Source of the DNA: Clostridium sp.
GTDB lineage: Bacteria > Bacillota > Clostridia > Clostridiales > Clostridiaceae
DNA: 64,000 bases
NCBI RefSeq assembly: GCF_018372875.1
Contig: NZ_JAHAIF010000010.1
Location: 8,432 to 72,431, forward strand
Direction of reading: 5' to 3'
Within the stretch, counting starts at the first letter, position 1. Each line of letters starts with the position of its first letter. Position numbers and translations under genes: made by a program. Below are positions 41,752 to 51,660 of the stretch, piece by piece. A model generated the notes under the pieces. It did no database searches. It was given only the letters and a program-made list of their open reading frames with translations, and was not told the origin of the DNA.

Positions 41752-44454
41752 ATGGCGTTGACTCCTATGATGAGACAATATGTAGAAATTAAAGATAAAT
41801 ACCAAGATTGTATACTTTTTTATAGAGTTGGTGACTTCTATGAAATGTTCTTTGATGATGCAAAGGAAGCATCAAGAGCTTTAGAGTTAGTTTTAACAGG
41901 AAAAGATTGTGGATTAGATGAGAGAGCCCCTATGTGTGGTATACCATTCCATGCAGCAGCTACATACATTCCTAGATTAATTTCAAAAGGATATAAGGTT
42001 GCTATATGTGAGCAGGTAGAAGATCCAGCTTTATCTAAAGGATTAGTTAAAAGAGATGTAATAAAGATAATTACTCCTGGTACATATGTAGATACTAACG
42101 CTACATTAGAAAATTTAAATACATACCTAGTAGCTATATATGAAGATGGAAATAATATAGGATTAGCTTCTACTGATATTAGTACAGGAGAATTTAAAAC
42201 TACTTCCTTTACTAATTTAAGAACAACTCTTTTAGATGAACTTACAAAGATTAATCCTAAAGAGGTAATTGTAGATGTTAATATGCCTGAAGAATTAGCA
42301 CATGAAATATATACATATACTAATGCACTGATAACTAGGAAGCCACTAGATAGCTTTAAAGTAATTGATAGTGAACTTATAAATCAATTCTCAGAAGCTG
42401 AGGTATCAGGCCTTGAAGAAGCTTCAAAAAATGCATCTAAGGTATTATTAAAGTATATATATGAAACTCAAAAGATGAGCTTAACTAATATAAACTTTTT
42501 AGAGAAATACGATATTATAAACTTTATGACTATAGATGGAAATTCAAGAAGAAACTTAGAACTTACAGAAAGTATAAGAGAAAAATCTAAAAAGGGATCT
42601 CTTTTATGGGTATTAGACAAAACAGCTACATCTATGGGAGGAAGATCACTAAGAAGATGGATAGATGAACCTCTTATAGTTAAGGAAGAGATAGAAAAGA
42701 GATTAGACTCAGTAGAAGAATTATTTAATGATATTGCTTTTAATGAGGATATAAGAGCTTCTCTTAAGGAAATATATGATATAGAAAGAATCTTAGGTAA
42801 AATTTCTTCATGTAATGTAAATGGACGTGATATGGTATCACTTAGAACATCTTTGGATAAAATACCAGGCATTAAGGAACAACTTAAGAACTCAAACTCA
42901 TTACTACTTAAAGAATACTATAACAATTTAGATGAGTTAGATGATATAAGAAAAATATTACATGAAGGAATTTTAGATGATCCATCAATTGCCTTAAAGG
43001 AAGGTAACATTATAAGAGATGGTTATAATGAAATGGTTGATGAGCTAAGGGGAGCAAAGCTTCATGGTAAGGAGTGGATTGCTTCATTAGAAAATACTGA
43101 AAGAGAGTTTACTGGAATTAAATCCTTAAAGGTAGGATATAACAAAGTATTTGGATACTATATAGAAATATCTAAAGCAAACTATTCTTCTATACCAGAG
43201 GGAAGATATATAAGAAAGCAAACCTTAGCAAATGCAGAAAGATATATTACATCTGAGCTTAAGGAAATGGAAGATAAAATATTAGGTGCAGAAGAAAAGC
43301 TTGTAAACTTAGAGTATGAACTATTTGTAGAAATAAGAAATAAGGTAGAAAGTCAAATAGCAAGACTTAAAAAGACAGCTCGAATCATTGGTAACTTAGA
43401 TTCACTATCTACTCTAGCATTAATTGCTTTAGAAAATGATTATATTAAGCCTAAGATAAACGAAACTGGAGATATCCATATAGTAGAGGGAAGACACCCT
43501 GTAGTTGAAAAGGTAATTAATAAAGGTGAGTTTGTAGCTAATGATACTACATTAAACAGAGAAGATAATCAATTATTACTTATAACAGGACCTAACATGG
43601 CTGGTAAATCTACATATATGAGACAGGTAGCCTTAATTACTTTAATGGCACAAATGGGATCTTTTGTACCAGCTAAGGAAGCTAATATATCTGTATGTGA
43701 TAAGATATTTACAAGAATAGGTGCTTCTGATGACTTAGCAGGTGGTAAGTCTACATTTATGGTAGAGATGTGGGAGGTATCAAATATATTAAAGAATGCT
43801 ACATCAAAGAGCTTAGTATTATTAGATGAAGTAGGAAGAGGAACATCTACCTATGATGGTTTAAGTATAGCTTGGGCAGTAATAGAACATATTGCTAAGA
43901 ATAATGATTTAAGATGTAAAACTCTATTTGCTACTCACTATCATGAACTAACTAAGCTTGAAGGAATGATTAAAGGAGTTAAAAACTACTCTGTAGCAGT
44001 TAAAGAGATAGAAGATAACGTAATATTCCTTAGAAAGATTGTAGAGGGCGGTGCAGACCAATCTTATGGTATAGAGGTTGCTAAGCTTGCAGGACTTCCT
44101 AAGGAGGTTATAGGAAGAGCTAAAGAGATTCTAGAAGGGTTAGAAGGAGAAGGTAGTGTAGAGGTATCTCATAAAGAGTATGTAAGAGAAACTGCTGTTG
44201 CTATAGATAATTCTAAGGTAGAAGAATTAGAATGCAAGATAAATGAATTAAAGTCTATAAACAAGGAATTAGAAGAAAAACTTAAAGAAAAGAAGAAGAT
44301 AGAAACTTCTGCTCCAATGCAAATTGACTTTACACAAGTAGAAAAGGATGCCTTAATTAATGACATTGTTAATTTAGATGTTTTAAATATGACTCCTATG
44401 GATGCTATGAATACATTATATAAATTGATTAAGGATGCAAAGAGTTTAAATTAG
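41752..44454 (+). CDS. mutS: DNA mismatch repair protein MutS
   Basis: 900-aa mismatch-recognition ATPase. The N-terminal mismatch-binding domain carries [10 protein letters not shown], the FxE mismatch-wedge motif of MutS1 (Phe and Glu near residues 33-36). Connector, lever and clamp domains follow. The ATPase domain has GPNMAGKST (about 614-622), [16 protein letters not shown] (Walker B and signature) and ATHYHEL. The C-terminal part forms the tetramerisation/beta-clamp region. The start is ATG at 41752 after GGAGGA; a longer frame starts with TTG. mutL follows after 13 bp, and the genes through hfq form one operon. Confidence 0.96.
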   Translation: MALTPMMRQYVEIKDKYQDCILFYRVGDFYEMFFDDAKEASRALELVLTGKDCGLDERAPMCGIPFHAAATYIPRLISKGYKVAICEQVEDPALSKGLVKRDVIKIITPGTYVDTNATLENLNTYLVAIYEDGNNIGLASTDISTGEFKTTSFTNLRTTLLDELTKINPKEVIVDVNMPEELAHEIYTYTNALITRKPLDSFKVIDSELINQFSEAEVSGLEEASKNASKVLLKYIYETQKMSLTNINFLEKYDIINFMTIDGNSRRNLELTESIREKSKKGSLLWVLDKTATSMGGRSLRRWIDEPLIVKEEIEKRLDSVEELFNDIAFNEDIRASLKEIYDIERILGKISSCNVNGRDMVSLRTSLDKIPGIKEQLKNSNSLLLKEYYNNLDELDDIRKILHEGILDDPSIALKEGNIIRDGYNEMVDELRGAKLHGKEWIASLENTEREFTGIKSLKVGYNKVFGYYIEISKANYSSIPEGRYIRKQTLANAERYITSELKEMEDKILGAEEKLVNLEYELFVEIRNKVESQIARLKKTARIIGNLDSLSTLALIALENDYIKPKINETGDIHIVEGRHPVVEKVINKGEFVANDTTLNREDNQLLLITGPNMAGKSTYMRQVALITLMAQMGSFVPAKEANISVCDKIFTRIGASDDLAGGKSTFMVEMWEVSNILKNATSKSLVLLDEVGRGTSTYDGLSIAWAVIEHIAKNNDLRCKTLFATHYHELTKLEGMIKGVKNYSVAVKEIEDNVIFLRKIVEGGADQSYGIEVAKLAGLPKEVIGRAKEILEGLEGEGSVEVSHKEYVRETAVAIDNSKVEELECKINELKSINKELEEKLKEKKKIETSAPMQIDFTQVEKDALINDIVNLDVLNMTPMDAMNTLYKLIKDAKSLN

Positions 44455-44467
44455 GAGATGGTTGTAT

Positions 44468-46321
44468 TTGAAGAGAATAAATCTTTTAGACCAAAATACA
44501 TCAAATAAGATAGCAGCTGGGGAAGTTGTTGAAAGACCTTCCTCCGTTGTTAAGGAATTAGTTGAGAATAGTATAGATGCAAATTCAAAGAATATAACAA
44601 TAGAAATTGAAGAGGGGGGTACCACTTTTATTAAGATAATAGATGATGGAGATGGTATTCATCCAGAGGATGTTAAGAAAGCTTTTCTTCCTCATGCCAC
44701 AAGTAAGATAAAAACATCAGAAGATATATTCTCCATAAGTACCTTAGGTTTTAGAGGAGAAGCTCTTCCTTCAATTTCATCAGTATCAAAGGTAAATATT
44801 AAAACAAGAACAGAAGATAATGACTTTGGTAAAGAGCTTATAATAGAAGGTGGAGAGTTTATATCCTTCGAAGAGTGTGGAGTTAACAAAGGAACTACTA
44901 TAGAGGTAAGAGATATATTCTATAATGTACCTGCTAGAAAGAAGTTTTTAAAGAGTATTTCAAGAGAGGCTTCTATAATCACAGACATAATAAATAGAAT
45001 TGCCTTATCTAACCCCAAAATTAGTTTTAAGCTATATAACAATGGCAAGAAGGTTTTACATACTTATGGTAATGGAAAGCTAAGTGATGTAGTTAGAACT
45101 ATATACGGAAAGACCATAAGCGAAAACACTCTTTACTTTGAACATGTAGAAGATGAAATTACTCTATATGGCTATATAGGAAAAGAAGAAATATCTAGAG
45201 GGTCTAGAAATAACCAAAGCATATTTGTTAATGGTAGATACATAAAGCACAAGACTTTAGTAGCTGCTGTAGAAAATGCTTTTAAGTCCTTTAGTACAGT
45301 TAATAAGTTCCCATTCTTTATTTTATTTGTAGAGGTTTATCCAGACTTTGTAGATGTTAATATTCATCCAACTAAGGCTGAAATAAAGTTTAAGGATGAT
45401 AGAATTCTATTTAAAAAGGTTTTTGATGCTGTACATTCTGCATTAAAGGAAGATGTTTTTAAGACATTCTCTGTACCAGAAGAAGAAAAGGATGTATACA
45501 AGCCGGAAGAGATAGAAGAGATAAAGCTAAATATACCTCTGAGGATGGATGAAGAGGTTACATTTAAGAAGTATGACCCTCAAGAGGTAACAGAGGTTAA
45601 GCTTCCTATAGACTTAAAGCCTGAAGTTAAATATGAGCCTTTAAATGAGCTTGTAAAGGAAGATAAGGTAGAACTTAATGTTGAATTAAAAACAAAGGAA
45701 GAGACTGTTAATGAAGCAATAAAGAATAAAGGAACACCAAAGTTTCCACCTCTTAAGCTTATAGGTCAGTTTAATAAGACTTATATTTTAGGGGAGTATG
45801 ATGAGGTTCTATACATGATAGATCAACATGCTGCTCATGAAAAGATTCTTTTTGAAAGATATCTTAAAAGTATAGAAGAGGATACATTAATAGTTCAGCC
45901 TTTATTGTTACCTACCTTAATTCACCTATCAATTGATGATTATGCCTTTTATGAAGAGAATAAAGAGGTGTTTTCTGGGGCAGGATTTACATTAGAAGAC
46001 TTTGGTGGAAATACCCTTTATCTTAAAGAGGTTCCATACTTTTTAGGAAAGTTAGATCCAAAGGAGCTTTTCTTAGGAATACTAGATAATATTAAGGAAT
46101 TAGGAACAGGTAAAACTACAGAGGTAAAATATAATAGGATTGCTACTATGGCTTGTAAGTCTGCAGTTAAAGGGAATGATAATTTATCTGATGTTGAAAT
46201 GGTAAAGCTTATAGAGGAGTTAAGATACATAGATGATCCTTTCCACTGCCCACATGGTAGACCAACTATAATTAAGTTTACAAATTATGATTTAGAGAAA
46301 AAGTTCAGAAGAATAGTATAA
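44468..46321 (+). CDS. mutL: DNA mismatch repair protein MutL
   Basis: 617-aa GHKL ATPase that couples MutS to strand incision. Motifs [23 protein letters not shown] and GFRGEAL form the ATP site. The C-terminal domain keeps the endonuclease metal motif [12 protein letters not shown] together with ACKSAVKG and CPHGRP, so this MutL can nick DNA itself, as in bacteria without MutH. The start is a TTG. Reading from 44468 gives the family's MKRINLLD opening with GGAG about nine bases upstream; the TTG at 44462 is too close to the ribosome site. It is co-transcribed with mutS and miaA. Confidence 0.94.
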   Translation: MKRINLLDQNTSNKIAAGEVVERPSSVVKELVENSIDANSKNITIEIEEGGTTFIKIIDDGDGIHPEDVKKAFLPHATSKIKTSEDIFSISTLGFRGEALPSISSVSKVNIKTRTEDNDFGKELIIEGGEFISFEECGVNKGTTIEVRDIFYNVPARKKFLKSISREASIITDIINRIALSNPKISFKLYNNGKKVLHTYGNGKLSDVVRTIYGKTISENTLYFEHVEDEITLYGYIGKEEISRGSRNNQSIFVNGRYIKHKTLVAAVENAFKSFSTVNKFPFFILFVEVYPDFVDVNIHPTKAEIKFKDDRILFKKVFDAVHSALKEDVFKTFSVPEEEKDVYKPEEIEEIKLNIPLRMDEEVTFKKYDPQEVTEVKLPIDLKPEVKYEPLNELVKEDKVELNVELKTKEETVNEAIKNKGTPKFPPLKLIGQFNKTYILGEYDEVLYMIDQHAAHEKILFERYLKSIEEDTLIVQPLLLPTLIHLSIDDYAFYEENKEVFSGAGFTLEDFGGNTLYLKEVPYFLGKLDPKELFLGILDNIKELGTGKTTEVKYNRIATMACKSAVKGNDNLSDVEMVKLIEELRYIDDPFHCPHGRPTIIKFTNYDLEKKFRRIV

Positions 46322-46336
46322 GAAACGGTGAAATTG

Positions 46337-47266
46337 ATGAAGAAAAAGATACTTGTTATTGGAGGACCTACTGCAGTAGGTAAGACAGAATTATCAATAG
46401 AATTAGCAAAGAGATTAAATGGAGAAATAATTTCTGCTGATTCAATGCAAATATATAAATATATGAATATAGGTTCTGCTAAGGTTTCAAAAGAGGAAAT
46501 GAATGGTATACCTCATCACTTGATAGATGTGGTAGACCCATCAAAAAACTTTTCTGTTGCAGATTATAAAGAACATGGAGAAAAAGCAATAAAAGAAATA
46601 ATATCAGAGGGGAAACTTCCTATTATTGTTGGAGGTACAGGGTTATATATAAATTCTTTAACCTGTAACATGAACTTTACTGAAGCAGAGAAGGATGAAG
46701 AGTATAGAAAAGAGTTAGATAAATTAGCAAATGAACATGGAAATAACTATATACATGAAATGTTAAAAGATATTGACCCTATAAGCTATAAAGAAATACA
46801 TGCAAACAATAGGAAGAGGGTTATAAGGGCATTAGAGGTATATAAGCTTACAGGTAAGCCATTTAGCTCATATAACGCCGGAGATGACTTTTATAATAGC
46901 GAGTATGATATTTATTACTATGTGCTTACAATGGATAGAGAAAAGCTATATAATCGCATAAACCTGCGTGTTGATATTATGATGGAAAAAGGTCTTCTTA
47001 ATGAATGTATAAAACTAAAAGAAATGGGGTATACTTCTTCTATGCAATCAATGCAAGGAATAGGATATAAAGAAATACTCTATTATTTAGAAGGTGATGT
47101 AAAGCTTCAAGAAGCAATTAACATGATAAAGCAAGGTTCAAGGAATTATGCCAAAAGGCAATTGACATGGTTTAGAAGAGATCCAAGGGTTACTTTTTTA
47201 GACAAGGATATACTTTCCAATGTAGAAATATTAGAGAAAATTATAGGTGACATTGGAAATAAATAA
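46337..47266 (+). CDS. miaA: tRNA dimethylallyltransferase
   Basis: 309-aa enzyme that adds the dimethylallyl group to A37 of tRNAs reading UNN codons, making the substrate of MiaB (27518 here). Motifs are the P-loop [45 protein letters not shown] and the C-terminal QGIGYKEI and [14 protein letters not shown]. The ATG at 46337 is preferred; an in-frame GTG at 46328 has no ribosome site. It lies 15 bp after mutL, with hfq about 43 bp downstream, an arrangement conserved in many Gram-positive bacteria. Confidence 0.95.
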   Translation: MKKKILVIGGPTAVGKTELSIELAKRLNGEIISADSMQIYKYMNIGSAKVSKEEMNGIPHHLIDVVDPSKNFSVADYKEHGEKAIKEIISEGKLPIIVGGTGLYINSLTCNMNFTEAEKDEEYRKELDKLANEHGNNYIHEMLKDIDPISYKEIHANNRKRVIRALEVYKLTGKPFSSYNAGDDFYNSEYDIYYYVLTMDREKLYNRINLRVDIMMEKGLLNECIKLKEMGYTSSMQSMQGIGYKEILYYLEGDVKLQEAINMIKQGSRNYAKRQLTWFRRDPRVTFLDKDILSNVEILEKIIGDIGNK

Positions 47267-47309
47267 GCTTATAATATTATGTAATATGAGAGATAATGGA
47301 GGTGCTTTT

Positions 47310-47555
47310 ATGAATAAGCAACAAAATAACCTACAAGATATTTTCTTAAATAGTGCAAGAAAAAACAAGATATCAGTTGTAATATACTTAACTAATGGAT
47401 TTCAATTAAAAGGTATTGTTAAAGGGTTTGATTCTTTCACTGTAGTATTAGACCAAGAAGGTAAGCAAATGCTTATATATAAACATGCAATTACAACAGT
47501 AACTCCAGCAAAACCAATTTTATTTACGGGTGTTCAAGAGGAAAATGATTTTTAA
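47310..47555 (+). CDS. hfq: RNA chaperone Hfq
   Basis: 81-aa Sm-like RNA chaperone that forms hexamers and promotes small-RNA/mRNA pairing. Sm1 is [23 protein letters not shown] and Sm2 is YKHAITTV (KHA core intact). The [11 protein letters not shown]-terminus is typical. The start at 47310 follows TGGAGGTG; a longer frame would begin inside miaA. The short acidic C-terminus (EENDF) lacks the long disordered tail of E. coli Hfq. Its presence makes the possible small RNAs in this window more relevant. A terminator follows directly. Confidence 0.96.
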   Translation: MNKQQNNLQDIFLNSARKNKISVVIYLTNGFQLKGIVKGFDSFTVVLDQEGKQMLIYKHAITTVTPAKPILFTGVQEENDF

Positions 47556-47585
47556 AAAGAGTGAAAGCGTGGCTTTCACTCTTTT
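47556..47585. terminator. Terminator of the mutS-mutL-miaA-hfq operon
   Basis: AAAAGAGTGAAAGC pairs with GCTTTCACTCTTTT, a 14-bp stem with a GTG loop, right after the hfq stop. Confidence 0.85.
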
Positions 47586-47630
47586 AATTTGCTATAATCA
47601 ATAGAGAATATAAAAACATGGAGGAGAAAA

Positions 47631-48914
47631 ATGTTAGATAATACTAAAGATTTATTAAAAGAAACCTATGGTTTTAAAGAAAATACATTTGAACTTTATG
47701 AAAGAGCGTTAAAGGATTGTGAAGAACAATTTAAAATGTATGATGAGATAAGGGAATTTAACCAAATGAAAGTGTTAAAAGCTTTCCAAGATGAAAGAAT
47801 TAGCGATTCTCATTTCACTAATTCATCAGGATACGGATATGATGATATTGGTAGAGATTCTTTAGATAAAGTATATGCAAGAATATTTAAAGCTGAAAGC
47901 GCTATTGTAAGACCTCATTTTGTTAATGGCACTCACGCTATTGGTTCAGCTTTATTTGGTAACCTAAGACCAGGTAATACCCTTCTATGCGTTTCAGGAA
48001 AGCCATATGATACATTACATAACATTATAGGTATTTCAGGTGATGAAAATATAGGTTCATTAAAGGAATATGGAGTAAATTATGGTCAAGTTGACTTAAC
48101 TGATGAAGGTAAATTTGATTTAGAAGGAATAAAAAAAGCTTTAGAAGATCCTTCTGTTAAAATAGTACATATCCAAAGAAGTACAGGTTATGGGTGGAGA
48201 AATTCCTTCAGCGTAAAAGAAATAGGAGAAGTAATTTCATACATAAAAGATATAAGAAATGATATTAACGTATTTGTAGATAACTGCTACGGTGAATTTA
48301 TAGATATAATAGAACCAACAGAAGTTGGAGCTGATATTATTGCAGGCTCTTTAATTAAGAACATTGGTGGTGGTATAGCACCAGCAGGTGGTTACATTGT
48401 TGGTAAGAAAGAGTTAGTTGAACAAGCATCATATAGATTAACTGTTCCTGGAATAGGAGGAGAGTGTGGAGCTACATTTGGTCTTATGAGAACTTTATTT
48501 CAAGGACTATTTTTAGCACCTCATATAGCAATGGAAGCTGTTAAAGGTGCAGTTTTCTGTGCTAGAATTATGGAACTTGCAGGATTTGAAGTTAAGCCAA
48601 GATTTGACGAAAAGAGAAGTGATATAATTCAAGCTATAAAGTTTGGAGAGGCAAATAAACTTATAAGATTCTGTAAGGGAATTCAATATGGTTCACCAAT
48701 TGATTCTTTTGTTGAATGTGAACCATGGGCAATGCCTGGTTATAAGGATGAAGTTATAATGGCAGCTGGTGCATTTGTTCAAGGATCTTCTATAGAATTG
48801 TCTGCTGATGCTCCTATTAGAGAGCCATATATAGCATATCTTCAAGGGGGATTAACTTTTGACCATGGCAAGATTGGTGTTTTAATAGCTTTAAATAATG
48901 TACTTAATAACTAG
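47631..48914 (+). CDS. Methionine gamma-lyase family PLP enzyme (aluminium-resistance/YnbB family)
   Basis: 427-aa fold-type I PLP enzyme, long annotated as aluminium resistance protein. The PLP lysine lies in GSLIKNIGGGIAPAGGY. The N-terminal FTNSSGYGYDDIGRD and VRPHFVNGTHAIGSALFG segments mark the family. The reaction in vivo is uncertain; a C-S lyase or aminotransferase-like activity on sulfur amino acids is inferred. The conserved neighbourhood hfq-ynbB-lexA is seen in many clostridia. It has its own ribosome site (GGAGG) after the hfq terminator, and repeat copy C starts right after its stop. Confidence 0.85.
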   Translation: MLDNTKDLLKETYGFKENTFELYERALKDCEEQFKMYDEIREFNQMKVLKAFQDERISDSHFTNSSGYGYDDIGRDSLDKVYARIFKAESAIVRPHFVNGTHAIGSALFGNLRPGNTLLCVSGKPYDTLHNIIGISGDENIGSLKEYGVNYGQVDLTDEGKFDLEGIKKALEDPSVKIVHIQRSTGYGWRNSFSVKEIGEVISYIKDIRNDINVFVDNCYGEFIDIIEPTEVGADIIAGSLIKNIGGGIAPAGGYIVGKKELVEQASYRLTVPGIGGECGATFGLMRTLFQGLFLAPHIAMEAVKGAVFCARIMELAGFEVKPRFDEKRSDIIQAIKFGEANKLIRFCKGIQYGSPIDSFVECEPWAMPGYKDEVIMAAGAFVQGSSIELSADAPIREPYIAYLQGGLTFDHGKIGVLIALNNVLNN

Positions 48915-49024
48915 ATATTAATTTTATAATTTCCTTATCTTTAGTAGGAATGGTGGAGATATTTGTTTTGATGTGACTTAGATCGTAAGGACTTAACAAG
49001 CAAAATAAATATCTCTCCACCTTT
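48915..49024 (+). repeat. Structured intergenic repeat, copy C
   Basis: Third copy of the repeat. TTTTATAATTTCCTTA and CTTTAGTA lead into GGTGGAGATATTTGTTTT, whose partner AAAATAAATATCTCTCCACC lies at the 3' end. The internal loop GATGTGACTT and the apical ACAAGC are kept. It ends in CCTTTTT. It lies between two convergent genes, starting directly after the stop at 48914, so here it cannot be a leader of a + strand gene; a terminator or independent RNA role is more likely. Confidence 0.75.
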
Positions 49025-49606
49025 TTAATTTGTTTTATATATTGAATTTTCTATCTTTATATATTTTACATTCTCTTTTTTGTCTTTATATTTTATAAGT
49101 AGATAGGCATCATATATATCATGTACTGATAGTAAAACGCTAACACAAAAAAGAGCATATACAACCATACTAGTAGAGAAGAAAATCAGCGTTATTAGAG
49201 TTATAACAGACAAGCTTAATAAAGGTAATAATAAGGAAAATAGTAACCTTTTTCTCGTAAGTGGTAAATTATAAATAGCAAAAAAATCTAGATGCTTCTT
49301 ATTAAAACCTACATAAAGGTTCTCATCATTATAACTTCCGGGGTAAGCTAAAATATGTATAAGAATATGAAGGGGAGTTATTATTAATAATGATAAAGCT
49401 AAAAAGGCTAAAAAGTAAAATGCATAATGTATAAATTTATTGTGGTAAGTATACATCATAATTCCTAGTCCAAAGCATAAAGGATAAAATAGTACTAGGA
49501 AGATTTTAAAAGTATATATTAAATATTTATCTTCAGATATAGGGTGAATGTTAGTAAATTTATATTTAGTCTTAACAATAGGATAATTATTCATTAAATA
49601 ATTCAT
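49025..49606 (-). CDS. DUF3267-type membrane protein
   Basis: 193-aa membrane protein with about four hydrophobic segments, of the putative zincin family DUF3267. Where the active family has HExxH, this protein reads HILIH (about residues 84-88): both histidines are kept but the catalytic glutamate is replaced by Ile. If the family is truly a peptidase, this copy may be inactive or may use another acid. The ribosome site GGAGGAAGC is strong. It follows lexA on the same strand (62 bp), with the lexA terminator between. Confidence 0.65.
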   Translation of the reverse strand: MNYLMNNYPIVKTKYKFTNIHPISEDKYLIYTFKIFLVLFYPLCFGLGIMMYTYHNKFIHYAFYFLAFLALSLLIITPLHILIHILAYPGSYNDENLYVGFNKKHLDFFAIYNLPLTRKRLLFSLLLPLLSLSVITLITLIFFSTSMVVYALFCVSVLLSVHDIYDAYLLIKYKDKKENVKYIKIENSIYKTN

Positions 49607-49620
49607 GCTTCCTCCAATTA

Positions 49621-49653
49621 AAAAAGAGCTATATATAAAATATATAACTCTTT
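49621..49653. terminator. Terminator of lexA
   Basis: AAAGAGCTATATATAA on the + strand pairs imperfectly with the arm ATATATAACTCTTT. It lies just after the lexA stop on the minus strand, where the tail is T-rich. Confidence 0.65.
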
Positions 49654-49668
49654 ACATATCAATATTAC

Positions 49669-50274
49669 TTAATATTGCCTAAATAATCCTACAAGCTTTC
49701 CTAATATGCTACAATCCTCAACTATAATTGGTGCCATTGAATCATTTTCTGGTTGTAATCTAATTGAATCTTTTTCTTTGAAGAATCTTTTAATAGTAGC
49801 TTCATTTTCTATTAAAGCTACTACAATTTCTCCATTTAAAGCAGCATTTGTTTGTTCTATAATTGCTAGGTCACCTTCACGAATACCTGCATTTATCATA
49901 GAATCTCCTGTTACCTTAAGCATATATAATTCTCTATCATGCTTAATGAAATCTAAAGGTAATGAGAATGTGTCTTCAATGTTTTCAGTGGCTAAAATAG
50001 GCAATCCTGCAGTTACTTTACCTACAATAGGGATATTCAACATTTCTCTTTTAGTCGAATTTAATTCAACGATTTCTAAAGCTCTTGGTTTTGTAGGATC
50101 TCTTTTAATTAATCCTTTTTTCTCTAATCTTTTTAAATGCCCATGAACAGTAGAAGTAGATTTTAATGAAACTGCTTCACAAATTTCCCTTACTGAAGGA
50201 GGATATCCTTTATTTTCTGTATATGTTTTTAAAAATTCGTATATTTCCTTTTGTTTATCTTTACTTTCTAACAT
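49669..50274 (-). CDS. lexA: SOS repressor LexA
   Basis: 201-aa repressor-protease. The winged helix-turn-helix (1-65) reads [23 protein letters not shown]. The self-cleavage site is A89-G90 in GKVTAGLP, and the catalytic dyad is S125 (GDSM) and K162 (EATIKRF). All are intact, so normal RecA-stimulated autocleavage is expected. The ATG at 50274 is preferred over an in-frame GTG at 50280, because AGAGGTG lies directly upstream of it. Two LexA boxes overlap or adjoin its promoter, giving classic autoregulation, and possibly co-control of the divergent gene at 50432. Confidence 0.95.
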   Translation of the reverse strand: MLESKDKQKEIYEFLKTYTENKGYPPSVREICEAVSLKSTSTVHGHLKRLEKKGLIKRDPTKPRALEIVELNSTKREMLNIPIVGKVTAGLPILATENIEDTFSLPLDFIKHDRELYMLKVTGDSMINAGIREGDLAIIEQTNAALNGEIVVALIENEATIKRFFKEKDSIRLQPENDSMAPIIVEDCSILGKLVGLFRQY

Positions 50275-50294
50275 AACCACACCTCTTTTAAAAA

Positions 50295-50323
50295 ATTATA
50301 TCATATTCTAATAAATATATCAA
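50295..50323 (-). promoter_or_regulatory. lexA promoter
   Basis: Read on the minus strand, TTGATA (50318-50323) and TATAAT (50295-50300) are separated by exactly 17 bp. The -35 element overlaps LexA box 1. Confidence 0.75.
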
Positions 50324-50348
50324 ACTTATGTTCTCAAAACTAATGTTC
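50322..50348. promoter_or_regulatory. Two LexA boxes
   Basis: AAACTTATGTTC (50322-50333) and AAACTAATGTTC (50337-50348) both fit the clostridial GAAC-N4-GTTT pattern when read on the minus strand, and are 15 bp apart start to start. They lie in the gap between lexA and the divergent gene at 50432, with box 1 overlapping the lexA -35 element. Confidence 0.8.
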
Positions 50349-50368
50349 TTGTATAATCTTATAGAAAT

Positions 50369-50397
50369 TTGCTTATTATTATAGTATTTGATATAAT
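50369..50397 (+). promoter_or_regulatory. Promoter of the gene at 50432
   Basis: TTGCTT (50369-50374) and TATAAT (50392-50397) with a 17-bp spacer. LexA box 2 ends 20 bp upstream of the -35 element, so the effect of LexA on this promoter is uncertain. Confidence 0.6.
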
Positions 50398-50431
50398 GAA
50401 CTTTGATTATTTGGGAAGGTGGTGTATTCCT

Positions 50432-50845
50432 ATGGGAAAATATACTGAAGATGATTTTTGCGATTTATACGAAAAGAAGATATGCGATAATTGTGGTAAA
50501 TGCCTTGAAGAACAAGGTATAGATATAAGAGCCATTAAGATTGAAGATATAGCTAAAACTGTTGAAGAAAATAAATTTTTAGAAGAAGAATATAAAAAGG
50601 AGCTTCTTAAAGCAGAAGACAAAGAAGATATAGATGAAGATTCTAATGTTGATTTATTAAAAGATGCTTATGAAAAGTTATCTAAGGAATCAGGTATTGA
50701 TTTCACTTCCTTAGATGAAGATTATGAAGATGCATTTGACCATATTGAATACTTAGATGAAAGTTTCTTTGAAGAAGAAAACTTAGAAGAAATGACAGAA
50801 GAAGTATTCCCAGGAGTAAGAAAACTTAAAGGAAAAAGTAAATAA
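50432..50845 (+). CDS. Acidic hypothetical protein with CxxC motif
   Basis: 137-aa protein starting MGKYTEDDFC. A compact cysteine cluster CDNCGKCLE (about residues 20-28) could bind zinc or an iron-sulfur cluster. The rest is very acidic and helical (many Glu, Asp, Leu), suited to protein-protein contact. The start at 50432 follows GGAAGGTGG, and the preceding frame contains promoter DNA. It is divergent from lexA over shared LexA boxes, so DNA-damage control is possible. I do not recognise a function. Confidence 0.65.
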   Translation: MGKYTEDDFCDLYEKKICDNCGKCLEEQGIDIRAIKIEDIAKTVEENKFLEEEYKKELLKAEDKEDIDEDSNVDLLKDAYEKLSKESGIDFTSLDEDYEDAFDHIEYLDESFFEEENLEEMTEEVFPGVRKLKGKSK

Positions 50846-50856
50846 TTAATAGGAAT

Positions 50857-50913
50857 AAAATCACCCCAATCTACAGAAACTAAGTAAAGAAAAGTAGATT
50901 GAGGTGATTTTTT
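50857..50913 (+). promoter_or_regulatory. Hairpin acting as terminator and covering a ribosome site
   Basis: The 18-base arms 50857-50874 and 50894-50911 pair with one mismatch around a 19-base loop, then T2 and the ATG at 50914. The 3' arm holds the Shine-Dalgarno GAGGTG (50901-50906). As DNA it is a terminator for the gene at 50432; as RNA it would hide the ribosome site of the lipoprotein gene. Confidence 0.7.
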
Positions 50914-51483
50914 ATGAAAAAGAAAAAATTATTAGCATTAGTATTAGCATTAGGCTTAGCAACATCTACAACATTTATTGGATGTAATAAAAATACAGCT
51001 GAAAATGCAGGAGATAAAATTAAAAATGGTGCAGAAGATGTAGGTGATGCGGCTAAGAGAGGGATAGAGGACGTTGGTGAAGGTATTAAAAATGTAGGCG
51101 AGGCCGGAGTTGGTCTTTTGGATAAGGTTACAGATAATTCAATGACATATAACGAAGATGACTTTAAAAAAGAAATAGAGAAAAAGGGATATAAATTAAC
51201 AGAAATAGAAGACACTAAATCATTATTATCAGTAGAAAATGATGATTATACTATAAACGGAGACAGATTATCTATTTATGAATATGAAGAAAGTGCAAAG
51301 AGTACTTTAGAAGGTGACTTAAAAAGCATAACTGATAATGGAATGATGATTAATGGTAATAAAACAAGCTGGACCAAAGCAGCTCATATTTATAAAAAGG
51401 GTAGATTAGTAGTTATCTATGATGGAAATAATGAATCAGTTTTAACTGCTTTAAAAGAAATTTTAGGAGAACCATTATTATAA
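50914..51483 (+). CDS. Lipoprotein with a helical repeat segment
   Basis: 189-aa lipoprotein (lipobox FIGC, C24). Residues about 30-72 are an amphipathic helix with an 11-residue-like rhythm (NGAEDVGDAAKRGIEDVGEGIKNVGEAG, quoted positions 37-64 only in part), recalling LEA-like or apolipoprotein-type repeats. The C-terminal domain (about 80-189) is alpha/beta and shows no known motif. Its ribosome site is buried in a strong hairpin that also ends the upstream gene, so expression may need read-through or unfolding. A perfect long-stem terminator follows. Function unknown. Confidence 0.7.
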   Translation: MKKKKLLALVLALGLATSTTFIGCNKNTAENAGDKIKNGAEDVGDAAKRGIEDVGEGIKNVGEAGVGLLDKVTDNSMTYNEDDFKKEIEKKGYKLTEIEDTKSLLSVENDDYTINGDRLSIYEYEESAKSTLEGDLKSITDNGMMINGNKTSWTKAAHIYKKGRLVVIYDGNNESVLTALKEILGEPLL

Positions 51484-51509
51484 AAATTTTATATTAGGAA
51501 TTCAACATA

Positions 51510-51549
51510 AATAAAAGCATGGAACTAATAAAAGTTCTGTGCTTTTATT
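51510..51549. terminator. 17-bp terminator after the lipoprotein gene
   Basis: Arms 51510-51526 and 51533-51549 pair over 17 positions (one G-U/A-type irregularity near GCATGG/CTGTGC) with an AATAAA loop and A/T-rich base, potentially bidirectional. Confidence 0.75.
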
Positions 51550-51567
51550 GTACTATTATGTAGAATT

Positions 51568-51595
51568 ACTTTACATAATATATATTATGAATTTT
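51568..51595. other. dif-like recombination site (candidate)
   Basis: A 28-bp site with the 11-6-11 layout of Xer sites: left arm ACTTTACATAA, centre TATATA, right arm TTATGAATTTT. The middle 16 bp (CATAATATATATTATG) are a perfect palindrome. From memory, the reverse complement of B. subtilis dif begins AGTTTACATAATATATATT, so left arm plus centre agree at all but one position; the right arm is divergent. It lies about 360 bp from the end of a Xer-family recombinase gene, at the point where gene orientation changes. The site is inferred, not proven. Confidence 0.55.
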
Positions 51596-51660
51596 ATTTG
51601 TAATATTATTAGAATATTTATAATACAATATAAGGAAATAATACTAGGGAAGGTTTAGCT

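Noticed and set aside
49706..50146. 146-aa + strand frame over lexA
   Set aside because: It is a shadow of lexA, whose LexA motifs are complete on the other strand.
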